Shown: positions 7,735 through 16,139, counted from the stretch's first letter. The stretch: 20,043 bases of DNA from Vulcanimicrobiota bacterium (GCA_014305015.1 JACRUB010000024.1:1-20043); one strand, 5' to 3'. The notes: a model not told the origin generated them from the sequence alone. A program made the numbers and translations.

Positions 7735-9022
7735 CAACGTCATTTCGTACCACATCCTCGATGGTCTCGCGTCGGGCTAGAAGGCGGTGTGATCCATCTT
7801 TCGCATAGACCACCGCGGGTTTGGAGAACCGGTTATAGTTGCTGGCCATGCTGTAGGTGTAGGCTCCGGTCGTACACACGGCAAGAAAATCGCCCGCTCG
7901 TACATCCCGCGGTAAGATCGCTTCGGTCAAACGATCGTTTTCACACGATCTGCCGCACACAATCACCCTTTCGCCCTCCTCATCCGAAGTACGCGAAGCA
8001 AGAATCGCGTGATGATAGGCATCGTAAAGCGCCGGGCGCGGATTGTCTGCGATCCCGCCGTCGACCACCACAAAGGTGCGCGATGCCTGGCGCTTCTTTG
8101 TCATAACGCGATACAGCGACGTTCCGGCCGGAGCGATGATTGCCCGCCCCGGTTCGATGCCGATCCGCGGCAACGGAATGCCCAGTGTGCGCGCGCGTTC
8201 GCCGGTTTCTTGTGCAATCGCATTTAGAAGCCCGGCGATATCGAGTTGCGTATCGGCATCTGGTCCGGTTTGTACCCCAAATCCACCGCCAACGATCAAT
8301 TCCCGCACAGGAAGATTCCACGACGCAAAGCGCGCCGCAGCCCCGAACAGCCGGTGGACATTGGCGAGGAAAGCGCCGGTTTCGTAGATTTGCGAGCCGA
8401 TGTGGGAATGCAAACCCAAGAATTGCAACTGTGGATGGCTCCCCAGAATACCGGCCGCCGTCGCAAAGTCGCGTTCGGCGATCCCGAACTTCGTTGCATC
8501 GCCGGCGGTCTGAACAAACGCATGGGTATGCGCCTCGACGCCGGTGTTGATACGCAGAAGGAGCGGAATCCGCGCCCCCGCTGCCGCGAGAGCCGCCAGT
8601 TCGTCAAGGTTATCGATAACCGTGCGGCCGACTCGGCCGGCCGCAGCGGCCGCAAGCTCATCCTCCGTCTTGGCGCACCCGTGCAGCGTCATTCGATGTG
8701 CGGGCATGCCGCCACGTTCTGCCGTGATCAATTCGCCGAGTGAACAAACGTCGAGCTGCAGCGGCGTTTGCGCAAGCAATCGCACCAGCTCGATGAGTAA
8801 GAATGCCTTGCCAGCATACGCGACGTCAAAATTGTGCCGCACAGCGGCTTCGATAAATTCGGAAATCGTGGCATCGAGAACGTGGCCGTCGAGAATGAGC
8901 GCCGGCGTACCATACACGCTCGCAAGCTCGTCCACACGAACCCCGCCTACATAAAGAGTTCCGTCCCGGCGCTCGTGCCCGGGCGCGAGCTCGCCATGCC
9001 AGCGTACTGCGGTAGCCACCAT
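7727..9022 (-). CDS. lysA: Diaminopimelate decarboxylase
   Basis: PLP enzyme that decarboxylates meso-diaminopimelate to L-lysine, the last step of lysine synthesis, in the cytosol. At 431 residues it is of normal length. The barrel domain has the PLP lysine in AYAGKAF (K72), HSHIGSQ (205-211), the phosphate-binding GGGFG (245-249) and EPGR (290-293). The second domain has DGGIADNPRPALYDA, the active-site cysteine in CGRSCEND (C360) and the closing YSMASNYNR. GCAKTEDEL at 115-123 replaces the more usual GNNKS/GNAKT loop. The ATG at 9022 has no clear Shine-Dalgarno and lies only 42 nt from the divergent amidase ATG. Since mDAP is both the lysine precursor and a cross-linking residue, co-transcription with dacB is biologically sensible. 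Confidence 0.95.
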   Translation of the reverse strand: MVATAVRWHGELAPGHERRDGTLYVGGVRVDELASVYGTPALILDGHVLDATISEFIEAAVRHNFDVAYAGKAFLLIELVRLLAQTPLQLDVCSLGELITAERGGMPAHRMTLHGCAKTEDELAAAAAGRVGRTVIDNLDELAALAAAGARIPLLLRINTGVEAHTHAFVQTAGDATKFGIAERDFATAAGILGSHPQLQFLGLHSHIGSQIYETGAFLANVHRLFGAAARFASWNLPVRELIVGGGFGVQTGPDADTQLDIAGLLNAIAQETGERARTLGIPLPRIGIEPGRAIIAPAGTSLYRVMTKKRQASRTFVVVDGGIADNPRPALYDAYHHAILASRTSDEEGERVIVCGRSCENDRLTEAILPRDVRAGDFLAVCTTGAYTYSMASNYNRFSKPAVVYAKDGSHRLLARRETIEDVVRNDVDV

Positions 9023-9064
9023 TTGCGGAAGTCTTTAAGTCTCCGGTGCAAAAGTACTCTATTG

Positions 9065-9661
9065 ATGAAAGACAGCAACGCAATCGAAAGTTACCCGAAC
9101 GCGCCCGTACATGCCTGGAACCCGGCCTTGCCCGCCGGGCGAATCGACTGCTTGTATCTCCACTGGTCGGCTCATTCTTATCAGGCCGTTTTTCCCGCGT
9201 ACCATTTCTGCCTTGCTCAAAATGAGGACGGAGCAATCGTTGTTGTGCAAACCAACCGCATCGAGGCGAACATGCGCGACGTTCGCTCGAATCCCGAGGA
9301 GCCGTATGCAGCGCATACCCGCGGACGCAACAGCTATGCGATCGGCCTCTCGATTATGGCGATGGAAGGCGCGACGCCGCACGATTTCGGACCCTATCCG
9401 CTCACCGAGCCGTTGATCGATGGGCTTGCTCTGGTAGCCGCCCGGCTCGCGGAGTTTTATCACGTCCCGATTGACCCAAGGCACATATTGACGCATGCGG
9501 AGGCGGCCGTTTCAGAGGGCTACTTCGGGACCGGTCCCGAGGAGCGCTGGGATATCGCACGCCTCTCGACCGCGCCGGGTGAACTCCGGCCGGCCGAGGC
9601 TGCCGCGACCGGTGACGTTCTGCGGGTGCGAGTTGCCGCAGCGCGTCCGGGGAGCCCTTAG
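9065..9661 (+). CDS. N-acetylmuramoyl-L-alanine amidase, Amidase_2/PGRP type, no signal peptide
   Basis: Zinc amidase that would cleave the bond between N-acetylmuramic acid and L-alanine of the stem peptide. It has 198 residues from the ATG at 9065; the same frame is open further upstream, but that part overlaps the start of divergent lysA and looks non-coding. Likely zinc ligands are H33 (YLHWS), H144 (ILTHAEA) and D163 (RWDIARL). The third position is Asp where PGRPs of the T7-lysozyme type have Cys; THAEA...GY...RWD is a pattern I associate with phage and cytosolic amidases. HTRGRNSYAIGLS (84-96) is the usual substrate-groove strand. There is no signal peptide or membrane anchor, so it probably acts in the cytosol on recycled muropeptides (AmpD-like role) or as a lysin. 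It is followed after 23 nt by the GGDEF-EAL gene. Confidence 0.85.
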   Translation: MKDSNAIESYPNAPVHAWNPALPAGRIDCLYLHWSAHSYQAVFPAYHFCLAQNEDGAIVVVQTNRIEANMRDVRSNPEEPYAAHTRGRNSYAIGLSIMAMEGATPHDFGPYPLTEPLIDGLALVAARLAEFYHVPIDPRHILTHAEAAVSEGYFGTGPEERWDIARLSTAPGELRPAEAAATGDVLRVRVAAARPGSP

Positions 9662-9684
9662 GGCAGGTCGCGAACACTGCAGGA

Positions 9685-11751
9685 ATGTTCGGTCCGCCTT
9701 TTGGCCTCGAGCAGGTTTTCACGCACCTCCCCATCTCCGTATGGACGACGGACGGTGATTTGCGTCTTACCTACGTTGCCGAGGGCGCGAAAGCTCTTGG
9801 GTTGCGCGAAGGCGACGTCGTCGGACAGACGGCAATCAATTCCGCGCTCGACAACCGCACCAACCCCGCAATCCTCGATGCGTTCGTAAGTGCGAAGCGC
9901 GGCGAGCGCGCATCGTTTCGCACCAAGTATCACGAACGCTGGTATCACGCCCGTATCGAGCCGCTGCGCGACGAAACCGATCGCATTGTCGGAACGGTTG
10001 GCGCAGCGCTTGACGTAACGGCAGACACGCCGCGCGCAAGCGGCTACCGTGCGAGCGATTCTGCGCTGGAAGTTGCGCAGCGTTTGGCCGGCGTCGGCAG
10101 TTGGCGTTTGGATTATCAGACACGCGAAGTGACGGTGACGCCCGAATACGAGATCATGTCGGGCAAGACGTTCCCTAAGCCGACAACCTTCGATGCGGTC
10201 TTCGATACGATTTATGGCGACGACCGCGCACGTTTTCTTGCGGCGTTTGAGGAGTCGCGCTCCATTAGGATGCCGTACGACATTCAACACCGCATCATGC
10301 GAGAAGACGGCTCGCTCCGTGACGTGCGCGCTCGCGGCACCTTTGCTTTTGATGGTGATGAACCGAAGTCGGTTGTCGGCACGATCTTAGACATTACCGA
10401 CCAGATTGCGCTCGACCGCGTGCTCTCGCAGATGACCTATCACGATTCTCTTACCGGGTTGCCGAACGAAGCGCTCTTGCGCGATAGGCTTACGCGCGCG
10501 ATTGCACGCGCACAGCGCGCCGGCACGATGGTCGCCTTGCTCGCCGTGGAGATGGACCGTTTCCGCGACATTAGCGACACGCTCGGACCGACGGTTGCCG
10601 ATCAATTCTTGCTCGAGATCTCCAAACGTCTCGGCGAAGTCGTTCGTCCCTCGGATACGGTTGCGCGTCGCGGCGGCAACGAATTCATGGTGATCCTTCC
10701 GGATATCCGCGAGCCCTCGCAGGTTTCTTCCGTGCTCAAGCGCTTGCGCGTATCGCTTCGCGAACCGCTCATCTCCGAAGGGCATAAGATGCTCGTTACC
10801 GTCAGTGTCGGTATTGCAATCTTCCCGAACGACGGGCATGAAACCGAAGTGCTTCTTCGCAGTGGCATGAGCGCAATGCATCGCTCGCAAGAAGACGGGC
10901 CCGACGGATTCCGCTATTACTCCGATACGATGCACGATGCGGTGATCACGCGACTGCGCATGGATCAGCGCCTGCGGGTGGCGATCGAAGATCACGTAAT
11001 GGACGTTTGCTACCAGCCGATCGTCGACGTTGCAACCGGCAAGCTGTGGGGATTTGAGGCGCTGTTGCGTTGGCCCTCGACCGGCGGCGAAGTCATCGGT
11101 CCGAATACATTTATTCCGCTCGCCGAAGATAACGGCTTGATTGCTGCGCTCGGAGAGCACGTTTTGCGCACGGCGCTCGACGATGCGACCACGCTGAGCA
11201 AGTATGCGCATACGCCGGTGCGCCTCGGCGTCAACGTCTCTGCGCGTCAATTCGTCGATCCGGGCTTCCCCGCGACGCTCAAGAAGATTATCACCGAGAG
11301 TAAAGTCGATCCCAGCATTCTCGAGCTAGAAATCACCGAGTCGGCCCTTATCAAGAACATGGAACTCACGGCGAGCAACCTGCAGCAAGTGCGGCAGTTG
11401 GGAATCGGGGTTGCCATCGACGACTTCGGGACGGGATACAACTCGCTGTTCTACCTCAAAAATCTGCCCGTCACCTCACTCAAGATCGACAGCGTCTTCA
11501 TCCACGACATCGGCAGCGATCCCAACTGCGAGGCAATCATCGAATCGGTCATCCAGCTTGGGCACCGGTTAGGATTGCGCGTTGTGGCCGAAGGCGTCGA
11601 AACGGCGGCACAGCTCGCCTTCTTACAAAAGAGCGGCTGCGATTCGTATCAGGGCTATCTCTTTAGCGCGGGCGTTACCGCGCTCGACGCGATGAAGTTT
11701 TATTCGAACGGCCACACTTCTTCCAAAAAAGCGGTCGCACCGGCGCCCTAA
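9685..11751 (+). CDS. PAS-PAS-GGDEF-EAL protein, probable c-di-GMP phosphodiesterase
   Basis: Cytosolic 688-residue signalling protein without membrane segments. Two PAS folds cover about 8-115 and 128-240, the second ending in the standard GTILDITDQ. The GGDEF domain (250-410) begins HDSLTGLPN, but its active site reads GGNEF (330-334), the usual first metal Asp is Glu (VEMDRF, 288-293) and the TLGH...GD loop reads TLGPTVAD. Diguanylate cyclase activity is therefore doubtful. The EAL domain (425-672) keeps EALLRW (458-463), NVSARQF, ELEITES, DDFGTGY (579-585), LKID (K600) and AEGVET (E636), so c-di-GMP hydrolysis is likely. The degenerate GGNEF domain may bind GTP as an allosteric input, as in CC3396 of Caulobacter (inference). 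AGGA abuts the ATG. The stop is 1 nt from the convergent DUF2079 stop. Confidence 0.93.
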   Translation: MFGPPFGLEQVFTHLPISVWTTDGDLRLTYVAEGAKALGLREGDVVGQTAINSALDNRTNPAILDAFVSAKRGERASFRTKYHERWYHARIEPLRDETDRIVGTVGAALDVTADTPRASGYRASDSALEVAQRLAGVGSWRLDYQTREVTVTPEYEIMSGKTFPKPTTFDAVFDTIYGDDRARFLAAFEESRSIRMPYDIQHRIMREDGSLRDVRARGTFAFDGDEPKSVVGTILDITDQIALDRVLSQMTYHDSLTGLPNEALLRDRLTRAIARAQRAGTMVALLAVEMDRFRDISDTLGPTVADQFLLEISKRLGEVVRPSDTVARRGGNEFMVILPDIREPSQVSSVLKRLRVSLREPLISEGHKMLVTVSVGIAIFPNDGHETEVLLRSGMSAMHRSQEDGPDGFRYYSDTMHDAVITRLRMDQRLRVAIEDHVMDVCYQPIVDVATGKLWGFEALLRWPSTGGEVIGPNTFIPLAEDNGLIAALGEHVLRTALDDATTLSKYAHTPVRLGVNVSARQFVDPGFPATLKKIITESKVDPSILELEITESALIKNMELTASNLQQVRQLGIGVAIDDFGTGYNSLFYLKNLPVTSLKIDSVFIHDIGSDPNCEAIIESVIQLGHRLGLRVVAEGVETAAQLAFLQKSGCDSYQGYLFSAGVTALDAMKFYSNGHTSSKKAVAPAP

Positions 11752-11752
11752 G

Positions 11753-13120
11753 TTACCATGCGGGGCTCGATGTCAGCGCACTGCGCGGCTTCGGTCCGAT
11801 GCGTTGGTAGAGCACGATGCCGTTTTCCGATCGTACGATGCGGTAGCCGCCGCGCGCAACTTCCGTTTTGATTTTGGGGCCGTCGCGCATCACCCAATTT
11901 GAGTCGGGATAGTGCCAGTCAAAGAGTGCATATTGCGGGTACTCTTCCATGCCAAGTGTTGCGCCCGGATAGAACCCCATGTGTGTAAAGGCTTCTTCCT
12001 GCGTACCGAGGTCGATATCGTGCGGAAGGCCGGCGATAAATTGGTCCAATTGCGCATCGGCTGCCTGAGGTATTCGCAGGAAGTATTTCGGATGCAGCGG
12101 GTTTGCGATCAAGAGAATAAGTGCGCATACCGTATACGAGAACCGGATCGCGCGCCGGGCGACTGCCGGGTTGTTTTTTTCCAAGTCGCACGCGGCAGCC
12201 ACAGATGCGACAAGGACATACGGTATCCACACGGCTGCGTAGTGCTGGCCCATTGTGTACGTAACCGGCGCGCGCGACAGCAGCACTTCGGCAAACGCGG
12301 GAATTGATAGAATCAAAAAGCTCGAACGAAACGGCAAGAATGCCAGGGGCGCAAACGCAAGGATGAGGTAGCCAAGCCGGTCGGTCAGATTGCGAAGCGG
12401 CGTGGTTATCGCCGTGGCTTTCGTTTGCGTGTAGAAAACCGAAGGGTGCCACCCGCCGTGCGCGCCTGCCAGGGGCCGCACAATGGTGAAGAAGCCGATA
12501 AAAGCGGCGGCGGACGATGCGAGGGTCAGGATAGCCCAGGTTCTTCCGTCGTTATCGCCTTTGCGCGCGTAGCCGATAAACGACAGACATGCAAGAAACG
12601 CGAGAAAGACCGCCTGGTCTTCCTTGATGCAAAGCGCGAGAAGCACAAAGCCAAACGCGAGCCGGAACTTGCGCGCATCGAGCGCGTAGATGAGCCAAGC
12701 AATCGTCGCGGGCACCAGCCCGTTTTCGTGAAAGTCGGTAAACGTGACGCCCCAGAGCGGCGGGTAGAAGAAGCCGATGGAAGCAATCCACGTGGCGGCA
12801 CGCTCGTCGACGCGCTTGCGCGCGATTAAAAACAGTGCGGGCGCCACGCATGCGTTGGCGGCAGCTTGGACCGCAACGAGCGCGAGCGCCGAATGCGTGA
12901 TCCAGACGAGCGGCGCGAGCAGATAGAGAATTGGTGAGAAGTGAACGGTGAGGTGGCTCGCGCCTTCAATCGTATTGGAGAAGCCCGAGAACGCACTTGC
13001 GATGGTTTGGAAAAAGATCCCGAGATCTTCGGCGGACCGGTGCGCACTATAGCGGTCGGCGCCGAGGGCAAAAAAGACGATGAAATACGCGATCGAGCCA
13101 AGCCAAATGCGCCTAAGCAT
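11753..13120 (-). CDS. DUF2079 polytopic membrane protein
   Basis: A 455-residue protein with about ten hydrophobic segments, recognised as DUF2079 by the N-terminal DLGIFFQ (32-38), LTVHFSPILYLLAPL and TFTDFHENGLVPA, followed by transmembrane helices and a hydrophilic C-terminal part from about residue 355. DUF2079 proteins resemble GT-C glycosyltransferases that use polyprenyl-linked sugars on the outer face of the inner membrane; no catalytic role is proven, so this is family-level inference. The GT-C style acidic residues can be seen in E31-D32 and D131. The ATG at 13120 lies 9 nt after the manA stop, consistent with co-transcription and with a role in mannose-containing glycan assembly. 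The stop codon is separated by a single base from that of the convergent GGDEF-EAL gene, leaving no room for a terminator. Confidence 0.85.
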   Translation of the reverse strand: MLRRIWLGSIAYFIVFFALGADRYSAHRSAEDLGIFFQTIASAFSGFSNTIEGASHLTVHFSPILYLLAPLVWITHSALALVAVQAAANACVAPALFLIARKRVDERAATWIASIGFFYPPLWGVTFTDFHENGLVPATIAWLIYALDARKFRLAFGFVLLALCIKEDQAVFLAFLACLSFIGYARKGDNDGRTWAILTLASSAAAFIGFFTIVRPLAGAHGGWHPSVFYTQTKATAITTPLRNLTDRLGYLILAFAPLAFLPFRSSFLILSIPAFAEVLLSRAPVTYTMGQHYAAVWIPYVLVASVAAACDLEKNNPAVARRAIRFSYTVCALILLIANPLHPKYFLRIPQAADAQLDQFIAGLPHDIDLGTQEEAFTHMGFYPGATLGMEEYPQYALFDWHYPDSNWVMRDGPKIKTEVARGGYRIVRSENGIVLYQRIGPKPRSALTSSPAW

Positions 13121-13129
13121 GAGCGAGCA

Positions 13130-14206
13130 TTAGGTACGAACGCGTGGCCGGAATTGACGCAGAAATTGATCGATGCATTCGTGCGGAACGCCTGCCACCT
13201 CCAGTCGTTCTTCCATGGCATCCGCGCGCGCTGGAGGCGTAACCAACATGACGTGCGCGTTATCAAGGACCGCGCGCACCCTCACTTCGCTTGCGCCGGC
13301 GGGGACGAGCGCGGTTTGATAGGGTTCGAGTGTCGCGCTGCCGTCCTCACACTCGAGCTCGATTGCGTTCTCGAGCGTCATGAAAATGAGCGGGCGATCT
13401 TCTGTTGAGAGCATGTGCGGCTTTGCGGTCAACGCGATGCGCTCGACGAGAAAACGGGGATCGGCAATGAGCGCGGTGCGAGGCACACCGGCTAGCGTAT
13501 AAGGCAGCTCAGCAATTGCGCCGGCCGTGCATTTTTTGTAGTCGAGCACGTCCCCGGCTTTTTGCACGTGGAGTTCGCGAGGCTTGCCTTGCGCATCGAC
13601 GCGGTTCCAATCGAAGATGCGGTACGTGAGGTCGCTAGCTTGCTGCGTCTCAAAGACAATGATGCCGGCACCGATTGCATGCAGGGTTCCGGCCGGCAAG
13701 TAGAATGCATCTCCGGCCTCCACAGGGACGTGCCGGAGTATCTCGCCAAGCGTTCCGTCGGCAACACGCCGCTCGTACTCCTCGCGCGTGGTATCGCGAT
13801 TCCACCCGAGGACGAGCTTTGCATCGGGCTCGGCATGCAGTACGTACCAACATTCCGTCTTCCCGTTCCGCTGGTGCTCGACGCGCTGGGCGTATGCGTC
13901 GTCGGGGTGAACTTGCACGGAGAGCGCGCCGCGTGCATCGATGATTTTCGTGAGAATCGGAAAGATTTGCGCGGACGGCAAATTTCCCAGCAAATCTTCG
14001 CCGAGTTGCGCGCGCAACTGCGCAAGAGATTTGCCGGCGAGCCCACCGTTCGAAACCGTGTTCTCATCCCAACATTCCCACGACTCGCCGAGCTTGGCGT
14101 TCGGGTCGCCGGGTTTGTGGAATTGCTTGACGAGTGCATCGCCGCCCCAGATGGCCGGGACGACCTTTGGAGTTAAGACGTAAGGGTAGAGCAGATTATC
14201 AGACAC
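13130..14206 (-). CDS. manA: Mannose-6-phosphate isomerase, class I
   Basis: Zinc cupin enzyme that interconverts fructose-6-phosphate and mannose-6-phosphate, feeding GDP-mannose synthesis or mannose catabolism. It has 358 residues, similar to the shorter bacterial (Bacillus-like) ManA. The zinc ligands are visible: Q98 and H100 in LSVQVHPDD, E118 in GKTECWYVL and H176 in LPAGTLHAIG. The conserved QASDLTYRIFDWNR (189-202) follows. The start is a GTG at 14206 that overlaps the pabBC stop by 8 nt (GTGTCTGA), pointing to translational coupling. DUF2079 follows 9 nt downstream. The context gives no direct link between folate and mannose, so co-transcription may simply reflect dense packing. Confidence 0.94.
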   Translation of the reverse strand: MSDNLLYPYVLTPKVVPAIWGGDALVKQFHKPGDPNAKLGESWECWDENTVSNGGLAGKSLAQLRAQLGEDLLGNLPSAQIFPILTKIIDARGALSVQVHPDDAYAQRVEHQRNGKTECWYVLHAEPDAKLVLGWNRDTTREEYERRVADGTLGEILRHVPVEAGDAFYLPAGTLHAIGAGIIVFETQQASDLTYRIFDWNRVDAQGKPRELHVQKAGDVLDYKKCTAGAIAELPYTLAGVPRTALIADPRFLVERIALTAKPHMLSTEDRPLIFMTLENAIELECEDGSATLEPYQTALVPAGASEVRVRAVLDNAHVMLVTPPARADAMEERLEVAGVPHECIDQFLRQFRPRVRT

Positions 14207-15881
14207 CGGTTAACTCTTTCGCCAGCTCCGCGCGCAGCAATCCTCGTGCGGAATTTCCCACGTAAAGCGCGCTTGCACGACGCAGGTCCGGTTCATATAG
14301 GACTTGTTCCGTGCATCGTCCTTGCTTCAACAGTGATTTGCGTAGAACGCCGGGCAACGCCCCGCTGCTTTGGGGTGGCGTGCGCAGGATGCCGTCGATT
14401 TCCACAAAGAGCGATGTGCGCGTTCCTTCAGCGAGTTCGTCGCGCTCGTTCGTGGCAATTGCTTCAAAGCAGCCTGCAGCAGCGGCTTGCGCATGGGCGG
14501 TATCGTAGGCATTTCTCCACGAGGTCTTGTGTTGCGCGAGCGGATCATCGGAGCGAACGATTCGCGGCACGAGACAAATACGAACCGGTGCCGGTGGCGT
14601 GGAGAGCCCCTTGGTGCGCAACGAAAACGTTCCATCCCATTCGACTCGCAAGCGGATCAGTAGGGATGGCGTTCCGCAGAGGGCTGCGACTGTGGCGCGT
14701 ACGTCTTGAATATCTGCCGGAATGCCAAAGTGTCGTGCGCTCTGTGTAAGACGCTCCAAATGCGCGTCGATTGTCTCGGCCGGAGCGCCCGAAGCAAAGG
14801 TTTCCAGCAGTGCAAACGGCGTGAGGGTGGCCTCGAGGAATCGGCTCTTGAGTACGATCTCAGCCCACTCGTCCGCAGCATTCGAGTCCGCAACGATCCC
14901 GCCGCCGACGTCGAATCGTCCGCGCGCCGTTTGCGTGTCGATTTGCAATGTGCGAATCGCAACGTTCCAGCGTCCATAACCGGCCGGACTCTGGTAGCCT
15001 ATGGTGCCGGTATACACATCGCGCGGTGATGTCTCAGCCTGCGCAATCGTTTGCATCGCCGCCAACTTCGGTGCACCGGTGATGCTGCCACACGGGAACG
15101 TCGAGCGAAAAATATCCACCAATGTCGCGCCCGCTCGCAGCCTTCCGCGCACAGTGGAGGTCATCGTGGCAAACGTCGGGTAGGTTTCGATCGAGTAGAG
15201 CTCGGGCACGGTGACCTCCGAGCAGCTGCGATGCAAATCGTTGCGCAGAAGATCGACGATCATCAGATGTTCCGCGCGATTTTTCGGATCTTGCAATCGC
15301 TCGAGTGAATCCAGTGGCGCGGTTCCCTTCATCGGTTTTGTTGTAATCGTTCGGCCGTCAATCTCAAGAAAGAGTTCAGGGGAAAGCGAGAGGACAGCGA
15401 GATTTCCATCTTCGACGTAGGCTGCATACGAGACGGCCGAGCGCGCCAGCAGTTCGCAGAAGAGCGCATAGGCATCACCGTTAAACGCAAAATCGAACGG
15501 CACCGTGTAATTGACCTGATAGACCTCGCCATCGTAGATGGCGCGCGCAACTTCAAGCACCGCGCGGTTGTAAGCTTCGCGCGTCACCCGCGGCCGCAAA
15601 ACGCCCATCGTAAAACGTTCGGAAAGTGGCTCGGGCTTGCTCGCAAGCGGTTCGTTGTATAAACCTAAAGCGAGCAACGGCGAGTCGCTCGATCCAGCGC
15701 ACCGGCCTGCGAGCGCTGCGCCGGCTTCATAGGAAATATATCCTGCGCAGTAGAGGCCGCGTTCGGAGGCGTTTTGGGCGGCGAGCAGAGCCGCCTCGAC
15801 CTGTTCGGCTGAGTGCGCGCGCAGCACGCCGACCGGCCGCTCAAAAGTAAGTGGGCGAGTTCCGGGGATTACGACGCGCAT
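14199..15881 (-). CDS. pabBC: Fused aminodeoxychorismate synthase component I and 4-amino-4-deoxychorismate lyase (PabB-PabC)
   Basis: Bifunctional enzyme for p-aminobenzoate, the folate precursor. Residues 1-355 are a chorismate-binding PabB domain: YISYEAG at 48-54, TKPMKGT (181-187) whose Lys185 matches the catalytic lysine of PabB rather than the Ala of anthranilate synthase, LLRNDLHRS, PCGSITGAPK (263-272) and GGGIVADS (326-333). Residues 357-560 are a fold-type IV PLP aminotransferase-like lyase: LLETF, HLERL, HKTSWRNAYD with Lys452 as the likely PLP lysine, EAIATNERDELAEGTRTSLF and GALPGVLR. The frame is open to 16001, but the ATG at 15881 gives the usual family N-terminus; the extra 40 residues overlap another gene. 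No pabA glutaminase gene is in the window. A 7-bp hairpin lies 4 nt before the ATG and no Shine-Dalgarno is visible. Confidence 0.93.
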   Translation of the reverse strand: MRVVIPGTRPLTFERPVGVLRAHSAEQVEAALLAAQNASERGLYCAGYISYEAGAALAGRCAGSSDSPLLALGLYNEPLASKPEPLSERFTMGVLRPRVTREAYNRAVLEVARAIYDGEVYQVNYTVPFDFAFNGDAYALFCELLARSAVSYAAYVEDGNLAVLSLSPELFLEIDGRTITTKPMKGTAPLDSLERLQDPKNRAEHLMIVDLLRNDLHRSCSEVTVPELYSIETYPTFATMTSTVRGRLRAGATLVDIFRSTFPCGSITGAPKLAAMQTIAQAETSPRDVYTGTIGYQSPAGYGRWNVAIRTLQIDTQTARGRFDVGGGIVADSNAADEWAEIVLKSRFLEATLTPFALLETFASGAPAETIDAHLERLTQSARHFGIPADIQDVRATVAALCGTPSLLIRLRVEWDGTFSLRTKGLSTPPAPVRICLVPRIVRSDDPLAQHKTSWRNAYDTAHAQAAAAGCFEAIATNERDELAEGTRTSLFVEIDGILRTPPQSSGALPGVLRKSLLKQGRCTEQVLYEPDLRRASALYVGNSARGLLRAELAKELTGV

Positions 15882-15885
15882 AGAT

Positions 15886-15904
15886 CGTGCGGCATGACCG
15901 CACG
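15886..15904 (-). promoter_or_regulatory. Hairpin next to the pabBC start codon
   Basis: CGTGCGG pairs perfectly with CCGCACG around a 5-nt loop, ending 4 nt before the pabBC ATG. There is no U-tract, so it is not a terminator. It would sit where a ribosome binding site is expected and could limit initiation unless ribosomes finishing the upstream small gene (stop at 15911) open it. The structure is seen; the function is inference. Confidence 0.4.
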
Positions 15905-15910
15905 GTTTAC

Positions 15911-16139
15911 TTACCGCAGCGCGGCAATCCTTACATAGCAGACCTGCAGGCGATGACGGAAGCCCGGGAGCCAGGGATCGCCGGGATACTTGCGCGACCA
16001 TGCGGCCATGGCGTCTTCGATGAAGGTCGCTTCATCATCGGCCGGGGCAATGCGGCTCGCGGCAAAGGCCGGCGCCGCAACCGGGAAACCGCTCGCAAGC
16101 GTGACCAGAGTGAGGAAAGCAGAAAACAGACGATCGCAT
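15911..16139 (-). pseudogene. Small exported protein gene, frameshifted at its start
   Basis: I do not recognise the family. A perfect AAGGAG lies 7 nt before an ATG at 16139, yet that frame ends after 34 codons and reads as non-coding. The next frame, open from 16138 to the TAA at 15911, encodes an excellent signal peptide (SAFLTLVTLASGFPVAAPAFA) and a mature part of about 49 residues, including DDEATFIEDAMAAWSRKYP and GDPWLPGFRHRLQVCYVR. That frame has no ATG, GTG or TTG near the ribosome site. Removing one base from the four-T run (16123-16126) would give MRSSVSAFLTLVTLAS... in one frame, about 75 residues. So either the gene carries a one-base insertion or the sequence has an error here. 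It lies 29 nt before pabBC and may be co-transcribed with it. Confidence 0.6.

Noticed and set aside
8834..9064. 77-residue N-terminal extension of the amidase
   Set aside because: It runs antisense through the first part of lysA, is not hydrophobic and has no signal peptide.
10387..11250. 287-codon open frame on the minus strand across the GGDEF-EAL gene
   Set aside because: Antisense shadow rich in Arg and His; the plus-strand frame carries unmistakable GGDEF and EAL motifs.
15882..16001. 40-residue N-terminal extension of PabBC
   Set aside because: Family members start near MRVVIPGTRP; the extension overlaps the small exported gene and contains no domain.
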